DNA of 64,000 bases. Source: Eutrigla gurnardus (taxonomy: Eukaryota; Chordata; Actinopteri; Perciformes; Triglidae). Where the stretch lies: positions 4,842,501 through 4,906,500 of the forward strand of contig OY741284.1 of NCBI GenBank assembly GCA_963514095.1. The letters are read 5' to 3'. The notes beneath the pieces are model-generated. The model was not told where the DNA came from. It searched no databases and was given only the letters and a program-made list of their open reading frames with translations. Positions 1 through 25,607 of the stretch are shown in pieces (positions within the stretch are counted from its first letter, which is position 1; each line of letters opens with the position of its first letter). The position numbers were made by a program, and so were the translations under genes.

Positions 1-54
1 CAGATCCACCCGTCTCTCCTCCAACGGTCCAAATATGGTCACTTCCTTCACTGG

Positions 55-180
55 TTGCAAAACTCCAAGATGGCGCCCAAAATCCAAGATGGCGAACTTG
101 AAGCTTCCAAACCGTAGTCCACAAAGCAACAGGTGACGTCACCATGACTACGTCCACTTCTTATATACAGTTTGAAAATT
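55..180. repeat. Dispersed repeat fragment with two CAAGATGGCG motifs
   Basis: Two CAAGATGGCG motifs (67-76, 87-96) and a tgacgtcaccatgactacgt block are arranged as in a dispersed repeat I recognise from percomorph genomes. Outside a promoter context the YY1-like motifs are taken as part of the repeat. Confidence 0.4.
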
Positions 181-1261
181 AAGATTCTCAGAATATTATT
201 CCATTCAGCTTCATCATTTCTATCAATTTTTTTTATATCTAGAATGGCCATGATAACATTTTTGAATTGCTAATGTATTTTGTTTATAAAATCTTAATTT
301 TATATGCAAGTAGCTCATAAATAAATGATACAAAGTATAAAGTAGCATAAAATGGACCTCCAGGCTTGGTACGTTCCATCGTGCCGGCGTTTTAAGTACC
401 AGAGTTGATTCTAATGAAAAGTAAAGTCAGTATTCTCCTGAGGTCCGTCCAGCTCGTTCAGGGTTTAACAAATTAAACAGGCACACATGAATGCACGCCA
501 GCAAACCGCCTCTAACTTTAGCTCGCTGCGTTCATTATTAATCTCTCCTCCGGCTCCTCTTTTATTCATACTGACTAAAGTGCAGCGGCTGCCAGCAGCT
601 ATAAAAAGTCAGACCCCCGCCGTCCTCTCACAAACTCTGCTCTGAGGAGGGACACCGGTAGGAGACGGACAGCCCGGTGGCCATGACAACGCCGCCGGGC
701 CCCCGTGGCCATGGCGACAGACTCAGCTGATCTATCTCTCAGCGGGTGCTATGGGAACGAGAGCCATCCATCCTGGGATTCCACGGTCATTTAGCATAAT
801 GTAATATTAATGTGCCGCCTCATAACTGTTTAATGCATGAGACGGAGATTCAGTTTGAGTGCAGCCAGCAGAGCAGATGAATTCACGTGTTTGTGCTTTT
901 ATTTGTCTGAAGTGCTCAGCTCCTGTTCTGGAAGTGGCTGTAAGCAATAGTTTCACCAACACCACTCACCATGAGTCGGCCGTGGTGGATTTACATCATC
1001 GGGAGAATCCTGAATATGAATAGGTGTCCAGCTGGTAGAGAAGTAACATATAGAGTCTGAAAACATAATACAGGATAAGAAAATACATTTTATTTATTTA
1101 TCCTTTATTCATGAGTATTTATTAAGTCTTATCTGTGACGCAATACAAATATGTTTTCCTAAATAACTCTGTGCCATTTTGAAAGTTTTAATAATATTTT
1201 GAGGAAAATGTACTTTTATTCACAATATTATCCCCGTTTAGAGTCCTCAATGAACCTATCC

Positions 1262-1345
1262 CCATCCTCCCGGGAATCAAACCCGGGAATCGAACCCGGG
1301 ACCCTTTTGGTGTGAGGTGACAGTGCTACCCACTACACCACCTTG
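1262..1345 (-). repeat. tRNA-derived SINE-like fragment with doubled B box
   Basis: The minus strand reads TGGTGTAGTGGGTAGC (box A-like) and then GGGTTCGATTCCCGGG (box B), with a second near-copy of the B box directly after (1271-1284 and 1284-1297). The stem pairing is poor, so a tRNA-derived repeat is preferred to a tRNA gene. Lies in srgap1 intron DNA. Confidence 0.5.
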
Positions 1346-1984
1346 ATATCTAGATAAAAACATGTTTTTTTTTTTTCCTGTATTTTTTAAATCAGGATCT
1401 ATAATTTCCTTTTGTGTCATGACGGCGAGCCAGACAGCTTTATTACCTCTTTTATGATTATGCTTATAAGTACTTAATGGGAGCGTTTTTTTAAGGCAAC
1501 CTGTGATTAAATCCGACATGGTCAAGTCCTGAGTCATGGCTGAGAGACGTGACGGACACGTCGGCCCCCGGCCAATCACTGCCCATCGTCACCACGTGCA
1601 TAATGTCATTCAATCTCAGCGGGTCGTTTAAGTCCCTCTGCTGTTGTCGTGATCATCAGCTGGGGCGGCGTTGTCGTTGCCAAGGTAACATAAATGTTCC
1701 ACCTGACAGCACCAACATCACTCCATGTCCTGGGAGAGAGAGAATAAAACATGCTAGACGTTCTGGGTAGGCGTGGTGAGGCGTCCCACGTGCAGCGGCG
1801 TCTACTATGAGACGCTACGCGGTCTAGAACCGGGCCGACATCGAGGAGTCTGAACCCGGCATGACGCTGTCGACCCTCTGAGTTTTAAAGTTGCACAAAA
1901 TGGAAATAGCTCAAAACATGTACTTGCTAGTGTGATCACGTGTGTTGGCTGGTGCTGATGTTGTTCTTCTCTGTTTCCCGTCAG

Positions 1985-17783
<15,799 letters not shown>

Positions 17784-18868
17784 GCCAAAACAGGCCGACG
17801 AATGGCTGAATCAGGCCTACCCGGGCCAAAACTGGGCCAGAAGAGGAGATCAGGGTTTCTAATCAACATGAGGGTAGAAGAAGTAAGACAGAGAGAAGGG
17901 GTTTTAATGTAGTAATAAACTATAATATATGACATGACCTATGATATGCCATGATATTTCTGTGTTGTCAGGTTGGTGTGTACTCTTGGTGTGTAGGAGT
18001 TTACTTTCTCCATGTATTGAAGCATTTATCAAAGGTTAGCCAGCAGAAGTGCTGATGAAGAGACACAGGGACGAAGCGTAGGCAGAGGGTCCTGTCCTGT
18101 ATGTGAGCTGGTAGTCCGGGAGACGTGGGGAGTGTAGTGCAGCTCCAGTAAAAACGTAGTTTCAGTAACGTGAATGTTGGCTGTAATGTCGCAGCCGAAG
18201 AGCCAAAAAGGCTGCTGCTTTCTTTTTAAAAAAACACACAAAAAAGACTCCAGATGGGCTGCTGTATCTGACGAGGAAGAGGAGGACGTGGCAACAATGG
18301 TTTCCACAACCGTCCGTGTGACATTAATTTATTTTTTATATTTTTCCACTCGGTTCCGCTGCTAAGCTCACTTACACTTCAAGCCACTGAGACACCTCTC
18401 GAGGTCGTCGGCGATACCAAACACACATTATCCAACCAACGTCCAGCTACTTAATGAATGTTTGCAGTATTTACAAAAAAAAAACGACTGTTCAGCCATC
18501 TATTGAATGTTCAGCGAGCTGCTGCTGCTGCTTCCGCTGCTGCTAGGCGGCGACTCGCTCAACTTCTAAACAGCCTTCTTGTGTATCTCGGAGGAGGGGG
18601 GGGGGGCCTGTGAGCCTGGACCAGAACTTCAAACGGGGTGCGATGGTTGAGTGGAGAGCTTGGACAGAACTTATTCTGGGGGCGGGAGGTTGGGCGTATG
18701 ATTTTGTTCTCGTTTGTTCGTGTGTGTGTGTGTGTGTTTCCTGCTTGCCTGTCCTTGTTCTTAAGTGCAGAAGCACTAGAATAGTGATAGATGATAGATA
18801 ATTCATGCCTGCCTTGAGCACCAGAACACGCAAGTGCAAGTTGAGAATGAGAGCAAAAAGCATGCCAC

Positions 18869-18981
<113 letters not shown>

Positions 18982-19127
18982 GGATAATGGTTTACCTGCT
19001 TGTGAAGTCACTAGTTAACCTTAAATTCACAATAAGCTAACAGGGTGGGGCTTTGTGTGTAAAGGCCCAAAACAAAACACTTGAACAGCACACTGAATGT
19101 GGCCTAATAACCAGGCTGGTAACTGAA

Positions 19128-19173
<46 letters not shown>

Positions 19174-19217
19174 CATGCTGAGATGGGCTTTGGATGCACA
19201 TCGGTGTGTGTGTGTGT

Positions 19218-19285
<68 letters not shown>
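19128..19285. repeat. Paired (GT)n microsatellites, 3' UTR
   Basis: GT tracts at about 19130-19160 (followed by a short GA run) and 19204-19284, separated by 40 bp of unique sequence. Confidence 0.9.
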
Positions 19286-19288
<3 letters not shown>

Positions 19289-19767
19289 AAAGTGCCTTTT
19301 TTTTAACCCTTGTCTTTTTTGTGGGAAGTTGTGAATCCACTCACGCATGTCCTGAAACGAAGAGCAGCAGCACTCTGAATGAAATAATCATAAAGTGTTT
19401 AGTAGATTACTGAATTATGAATTCTAGCATTAACCCATTGTGACATTGCACTTTGATGTATAATAGGAATTGTGTACTTGGCATGTAGCATCATAACATG
19501 TTGGTGCATTTTAACTCAAAACGGGAGGTTTTCTTTGAATGCGTTTCATAATAATGGAAATGTTTTTTGGGTTTCTTTTTGTCCGTTAGTGTTGTTGTAT
19601 TTGAAAACTAAGCTTCCTGAAAGATGAGCTCATATAGCCAAAAGGATTGTATCAACGTGTTGTATTTATATTATAAATAAACCAGAATAAATTAGCATTC
19701 AAGTCATTACATTGAAACTTTTTTTTTTTTTATGAAATGTGGCTAAATGTTTTTGTTTGGAGCACTC

Positions 19768-19795
19768 AATAAACCTCCAGGTGTGTTCTGTAAAC
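19768..19795 (+). terminator. Probable srgap1 poly(A) signal
   Basis: Canonical AATAAA at 19768-19773 is followed about 10 nt later by a GT-rich stretch (gtgtgttctgt), the usual arrangement of hexamer and downstream element. Candidate upstream signals (ataaataaa and aataaa) occur around 19673-19690. Confidence 0.6.
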
Positions 19796-19909
19796 CAGTG
19801 GCTTCTTCATGTCTTGCTGTCACAGCGCCTTAGAAAGCTGACTCGTGTGGATTAAGTGTTAAAAATGTCACTGAGCTTTTAAACAAGGGTTTCTTACATC
19901 TGATTTCAT

Positions 19910-20270
19910 CTGTGGAGAGAACGGGGCACCGATGGTGGACCTGCTAGTTCTGGTGTTCTCTGGTGAATGGACCTGCAGGGTGCTGGACTGTGAGACCAGG
20001 ACCCACTAGATGACGTCAGGCCCTCATGGATCCTGCTTGCTCAGAAACATGAACACCAGCAGCCTGTTGGAGGTCATGTTGTAGGACCCCTGCTCCTCCT
20101 GTTCCTCCTCCACAAAGGAGCAGATACCGGTCCTGGTGTTGGGTTGAAGCCCTTCTACGCTCCTGTCCAGCTCTCCTGGTCTAACCTCTGGTCTCCTGGT
20201 CCTCCTCCAGGCTCTTGAGACCTCACGTATGTGGATCCTGGAGGAGCTGGACTACCTGTGAACCTGATCA
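19910..20270 (-). repeat. Dispersed repeat (gcatcaacccagcacc family)
   Basis: The minus strand carries ttcaacccaacaccagga, gctcctttgtggaggaggaa and gagggcctgacgtcatctag. The same blocks recur on the plus strand at 53150-53225 and 60880-61110. A decayed LINE or similar dispersed repeat; class uncertain. Confidence 0.55.
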
Positions 20271-20403
20271 GTCTGCAGGTACCTCATGCTAAAAATAGTG
20301 ACAAGGACACTAGTAAAACCCAGAACGGTCAAACTCACATTATTGCACATAGATATTGATATTTAACTGTGTAATTGATATTCAATGTGTGAATGAACAG
20401 TGT

Positions 20404-20640
20404 TGGTTCACAGAGCAGAGTTGATGGACCTGAACCAGCTGTTTCTAGAACCAACAACATGGGGAGAAGTGGACGATGTGCTTTTTGTAGTCCATTATTG
20501 TAGATTGTAGTTTCTCATCGGTGTGGATCATCAGCTGTCAATCATCAGCGGCATTATAATAATGTAGCTCAGTGAAAGACTCTCAGAGCACCGCGGCCGA
20601 CTTTTCCTAAATCCTGATGAGTTCTCCTTTCTGTCTTCAT
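20404..20640 (+). repeat. Partial copy of the 18-bp-TIR element family
   Basis: Shares long stretches with 21640-21890, for example ACATGGGGAGAAGTGGACGA, GATCATCAGCTGTCAATCAT and CGACTTTTCCTAA. The TIRs are not seen here, so this is a fragment. Confidence 0.6.
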
Positions 20641-20718
20641 TTTTTAGGGGCAGTGTGTAAAGCATCTGTTGAAACATGTTTTACAGCTGGAGCCTCTGAG
20701 AGAAGTCATTGTAATTCG

Positions 20719-22439
20719 TAGGGGTCAGTATTGGCAAGAACCTCACAATGCGATACGTATCATGATACTTGAGAGAGTCGGCGTCCATGACATGAGTCTC
20801 CTTGGTGTGGTCGCTCGAATCGGCCCATGTCGGCGTTCATTTCAGCCGATTCAAATGTATAATCCGCCAGTCGAGTCGGTCATTCTTTTACCATTCTGAT
20901 TGGTGGAGGCTAGCAGCTTGACTAGCGAATCAGTGAAGCCCGGAAGTGACGATGGTAAACATACCAGATCAACAGTGGAATCGGGTTACATTTTACATTT
21001 GAGATTTTTCCGTTCAGAGAGTAATCACAACTACAGTCTACAACCTCACTCTGCTGACAACAGTGACTGGTGAGGACAGCGTGCTCTGTGTTTATGGTCT
21101 AGAGAGGACCGGCTACTTCCGGTTTTCGTGTTTTTTGGCCCACAATACAGATTAGCGCTGCCTGTTGTTTTGGAGACATTACGGGTGCAGTCGAATAGTC
21201 TTTTTTGCTTAGGAAGGTTCCTAACTGAAGAAGTGACCCGGAAGTAAACAAGTGGCCGCCATGATAAGAGCTGTTCGAATTCTCAAAATGCATAGGAAAG
21301 GAGCTCCAATGCTTCCTTTCAGAGCTCCTTTAGCATAGGATGCAACAGACCTTCCTATAGGAAAGGAAAGGAGATCACGCCGACCCACAATTCTTTGCGA
21401 GAGCAACATTTAAAGTTATGTGAAAACAAACGATATGTGCATTTACATATTTAACAATGACTTTCATGCAGACATATAGTAATTGGAATAGTGTTGATAA
21501 ATGTGTGTGGACAGTGATAATAATTGAATTTTTCTTTTTTTTTTATTTCAATCATGTTACAAACTTGACAAAAACGAAACTAAAACCACAAATGAAACGT
21601 AAATAAAACAACGGTCAAACAGGAAGGAGGAGCTGCTGGACCTGAAGCCGGTCAGTGAACCAGCTGTTTATAAAACCAACATGGGGAGAAGTGGACGATG
21701 CGTTTTTTGTAGTCCATTATTGTAGTTTCTCCAGCGCAGACGCACGTCAATCACCGGTGCCGATCATCAGCTGTCAATCATCAGCGGCCGTGTTTTAATG
21801 ACGTAGCTTAGTGAAAGTCCGGTCGGATTCTCTGAGCACCGCGGTCGACTTTTCCTAAGTCCTTTTGAGTTCTCCTATCGCGTTTCCTTGACCCTGTGAC
21901 GTTTTCCCCAGAGGTCAAGGAATAGGAGTTAGGACCTTATTTTTTGACTATTCGACTGCACCCAACAACTCACGCAAGCGCGGAACGTATGGCGTCGGCT
22001 GTAATTCCGTAGGTGTGAACCGCCCATGTCGTTGTTCGAGTCGGCCATATTAAGTAGCCCGACTTCATTTACCGACGCGAGTCGGGCAGTTCTTCCGGTG
22101 TGGACTCGCCTTAGGTCACGATACCATAGGTATCCCGATATTGCGATATAAATAAAGATGAAAACACAGCTGTATATGTACATCAGATGATATTGATCAG
22201 AGGACAAATTGAGTCAAAACTATTTCATTCAAAACAGTCTCTCCATTTTATTAATTCCCATGAAATTCACTGGAATAAATATTGAAAATAAAATGAAAAA
22301 GGATAAAGTACTGCATTCACAACGCACCTAAACATGATTTTTTTTTTTTTAATCAATCTTTGGAGTTGAAAAATCGATATTGTATTGGGCGGCAAAGTAT
22401 CGCGATATATTGCCGTATCGATATTTTTACCCACCCCTA
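20719..22439. mobile_element. hAT-type element with nested insertions
   Basis: The ends read TAGGGGT inward from both sides, followed by cgatac/tatcg-rich subterminal sequence (tgcgatacgtatcatgatac on the left, gatatattgccgtatcgata on the right). Flanks are an 8-bp direct repeat with one mismatch, GTAATTCG (20711-20718) and GTAATTCA (22440-22447); an 8-bp duplication is the hAT signature. The middle is foreign sequence, including the TIR element at 21183-21963. No transposase frame remains. Confidence 0.65.
21183..21963. mobile_element. Non-autonomous element with perfect 18-bp TIRs
   Basis: GGGTGCAGTCGAATAGTC at 21183-21200 is exactly inverted at 21946-21963. No clear target duplication is seen. 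Parts of the interior recur at 20404-20620 (same strand) and 56400-56850 (opposite strand), so this copy helps define the family. No protein is encoded. Confidence 0.65.
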
Positions 22440-22574
22440 GTAATTCATTGGAGCTGTAATCTACAGCCCAGTCTACAGGACCCTGAACACAGCATGACAT
22501 TTAGCACCACAACTAAAGATTATTCTCATTATTGATGTATCAGATTCTTCAGCCAGGTCAGATCATCTCAAACC

Positions 22575-22580
22575 TTTATT
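22575..22580 (-). terminator. Candidate kics2 poly(A) signal
   Basis: AATAAA on the minus strand (TTTATT on plus), about 216 nt past the kics2 stop codon. It is the first clean hexamer downstream of the gene; other A-rich variants lie near 22640. Confidence 0.45.
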
Positions 22581-22795
22581 TAAATTGTATCAATCACAGT
22601 AAATATAAGCAATTAAAATATAAAGTATACATGTTCAGAATAAAAATAATTAAAAACATTAATACATTTTAAAGAAACAGGTGTGTTGAAGTTGTTGGTG
22701 CATCTCTTTGGTCTGGAACATTTTTGGCAAAATGAGATTCAGAGCAACATAAAGGAAAACATGTATCTGAGAAGTTCCTTCTCGTTGAGCATCTC

Positions 22796-25090
22796 TCAGC
22801 CCTTTGACCCCGGTTTGAGTGTGCTGAAGGGTTTGGAGTTCCGCAGGGAGCCTGAGATCTCCTGCAGGAAGGCGGCGATGTGCAGATCCTTCTCTGACTT
22901 CCTGCCGTCGAAGATGACCACCAGGGTGAAGTGTGCCTCGGGCCGCGTCAGGTAGTAGGTGCTCTGGACTTTATCGTCGTAGAAGTGCACCACCTTGTCC
23001 AGAGTGTTGAGCTCTGCGGCGCGGTCTCCCATCATCATGATGACGTTCGGCCAGTGTGTGAGCGGCCGCTCTCCTGACGGCAGAGACACTACGGCGGGGA
23101 ACTGCTCCACGCCCTTCGGTGCCTCTCTATACGAGTGCGGGTGGTGGTAGCCGTGGCCTTGGAAGCTCTCCGAGCCGCGGTTGTCGAACACCAGAGACAC
23201 GTTGCTGGCGTCGTGTTTGCGAATGAAGGAGCAGATCTTGCCGTGGTAGTCCGGCACGGTGCGGCCGGTCAGGGCTCTCATGTCGGCCGGGGCCGTCTGC
23301 CGACTCAGGGCTTCGTGGAAGTAGAAGCTGAACTTGGCGAGGAGCACAGCCTGGAAACGCTGCAGCCACAGGTACAGGTGCGGCGGCTGCACGGCCTTCT
23401 GGGACTGACCCCCAAACAGGTGCTTGCGGGTCTCTTTCTGCCGTTGGAAAAGCTGCCCCCAGGCGATGAGCTTGGAGTTGGCACCGTGAAGGCTGAGCAG
23501 AGCGGGCAGGAAATGCCACTCTGACACCTGAGCCTGGCAGCGCAGCAACTGGGTCACCACGTCCAACTCCGTCTGGAAGCCCTCCTCCACGCGGCACAGG
23601 ATGGGGTGGTGAAACCTGAAGGAAAAGGAGACCAAGACAAGATGACCTCATCATTTATGAGCTGGAAGCAACTGTCACTTTGTCCTGCAGAGAACACATT
23701 TGCATTTACACTCTGTGTCTGTCTCCGGGTCTGCTCACGGGAACATTCACCTTCACCCTTCAGTGCTCTGTCAAATTAGTGACGCGTGTTGTGTGTCACA
23801 GTGCAACCTGCTGCAGCTCAGTCAACAGCTCAACAATGCAGTTAGTTGTTCTGCTACAGTTGCAAGATACAGTTTTGCTGACTCATCCCGGAGGGAAAGA
23901 AGGATGAATTCTGTGTTTTCTGGATTCAGCAGAAATGTTTCCTCCTCCAACCTCAATATGTCACCTTCTTCTTTTATCGCACTAATTTGTTTAATAATCT
24001 GGGCCACACGTCCCAAAGCCACAATTGTAACTGCAGTACAGATGTTTTTAATGTAAATCAACCCAAAAATAGCCTTTACCTTTAAACAAGAACAATCGAG
24101 TCAGGCTGCTGCACTAGTGCAAAACCATTTAATTTTAGAATACTTTAAGCATGATATGAAAACATTGATTATATATATTGCCCTCTGAAATATTGTGGAA
24201 AAGTAGCTGAAAATCAAATACTCGTGTGACTGTACAAAGGGATACACACTTGGAGCTGTATTTATGCAGGACGGCCTCCAGCGTGATGACCAGCTCGTCC
24301 GAGTTGACGCTCTTCTGGCTGCCCAGTGAGTGCATCTTCTCGTACAGGTCGGCCATCTCCATGCGGGCCTGGGTGAAGTGGCAGAGCTGCTCCGACAGGT
24401 GCGACAGCAGGTCCTCCAGGTAGGAAGCAGAGCCCAGCTGGCTGTGACGTCCCATCGCCACCACCTTCCTGAGCTCGTTGTACAGGGACGTGTAGATGGT
24501 CCGGATGGAGTCCTTGCGGCTGAAGAAGGACTGACCCCCTGCACACAGAGAGAAGAACGAATGCTGCTGTGGGAAAATGGTTGACTTCTCCCAGCATTCA
24601 TGTGCTACAGCGCCATCTGGTGTCAGATATATGCAGCTGTCTGATATGCAGTTGCCTGAGTTCTTTGATCTCACTCATGTTCAAATTCATTTGACATTAT
24701 TTACTCACGTTTTGAATGCAGCACATTATTTCTAAATCGCAGTATTGCTACTTTCACTTCAGTAAAATGTCTGGAAACGTCTACCACCACGGTTCACTTG
24801 TTTCAAATAGGTCCCATCCATACGATATGCGTCCACTGTTAAATATATTTAACATTACCCATTTTCTGTCCCAGGAATGTCATGTTGTGGTACGCCTTCT
24901 CCGCGGCGGCCAGGTGAGCCAGAGCGGCTAGCAGGGCGGCCCAGATGGCCGCGGCGCTCTTGCTGTTGTCCTTCTCCTTCTCCACGTAGTCCTTAGCCCG
25001 GTCGAAGGAGAACATGCCGAGCTGTGTGAAGAAGCTCTCCAGGATGGCCCGCTCCCGCGGAACGGGCCGCAGCTCCTCCACCTCAGTCAT
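22796..25090 (-). CDS. kics2: KICSTOR subunit 2 (C12orf66 homologue)
   Basis: Three minus-strand exons: 25090-24859 (ATG at 25090), 24538-24250 and 23615-22796 (stop at 22798-22796). Introns obey GT-AG and the joined frame is 446 codons plus stop, against about 445 residues in human KICS2. Recognisable blocks are LAALAHLAAAEK near residue 58, GGQSFFSRKDSIRTIYTSL at the exon 1/2 joint, LFGGQSQKAVQPPHL, AKFSFYFHEALSRQ, VFDNRGSESFQGHGYHHPHS and HWPNVIMMMGDR. The protein is all soluble with no signal peptide. Family knowledge: with KPTN, ITFG2 and SZT2 it forms KICSTOR, which holds GATOR1 on lysosomes so that mTORC1 is inhibited when amino acids or glucose are low. It lies tail to tail with srgap1, as in human chromosome 12. 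Nothing looks broken. Confidence 0.96.
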
Positions 25091-25372
25091 TGGGTCAGAG
25101 ACACTCCCGAAGTCTGCTGCCTGTCAGGGCGAGCTAACGGCTAGCTAACGGCGAGCAAACCATGTTGGCAAAGTGAGTCTCACGTCTAGGTAAGAAAATA
25201 GGAACCTTCCAACCACAATACACGCATTATATCGACAGTTTGACATTATTTCAAAACGCATCCCTTCATAAAAAAACTGGGATGTCCTTCAACATGTTCT
25301 TAAAACGAAAACAATCGGTAAAACACTATCAAGCCGGCTAACTATCTAACCTCCCGGCGCCATCTTGCCTTC
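25091..25372 (-). promoter_or_regulatory. kics2 promoter / 5' UTR with YY1-type element
   Basis: The minus strand carries CAAGATGGCGCCGG (25355-25368), a close match to the YY1 core (CAAGATGGCGGC) often found at or just after start sites of TATA-less genes. It lies about 270 nt upstream of the kics2 ATG. The intervening stretch is read as 5' UTR; a short 5' UTR intron cannot be excluded. Confidence 0.55.
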
Positions 25373-25403
25373 CTCAGATATAAATACTACGGCGAGCCAA
25401 GAG

Positions 25404-25412
25404 TGCCAAAGT
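25404..25412. repeat. Target-site duplication, LINE 3' side
   Basis: TGCCAAAGT, identical to 27990-27998 at the other end of the LINE copy. Confidence 0.65.
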
Positions 25413-25607
25413 AATGCTTCTTCTGCTTCTTCTTCTTCTTCTTTTAATTTCCGGCAGGCTGTATGCCTTTGCGGCACATTGCTGCCACCCACAGGACCAA
25501 AAAATATATAAATTAAATAAACCACCAAACAAAAATAAATAAATAAAAAAAATAAAAAATAAAAAAATATATATATATATTTCAAACGCAGTCAGTCCAT
25601 CCTATTT

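Larger units (their letters stand above)
1..1984 (+). other. srgap1 intron (5' part outside window)
   Basis: No coding exon recognised. Apart from the fragments at 55-180 and 1262-1345, a short gtataaagtagcataaaatgg piece near 335 matches a repeat seen again at 16300. The preceding F-BAR exon must lie before the window. Confidence 0.6.

Noticed and set aside
67..96. YY1-driven promoter at the start of the window
   Set aside because: The two CAAGATGGCG motifs lie in what looks like a dispersed fish repeat, with no gene start following.
1262..1345. Functional tRNA gene
   Set aside because: A and B boxes are present but acceptor and anticodon stems do not pair; better explained as a SINE-like fragment.
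23127..23654. 175-codon frame and a plus-strand 129-codon frame across kics2 exon 3
   Set aside because: Out-of-frame shadows of the conserved, GC-rich kics2 coding exon.
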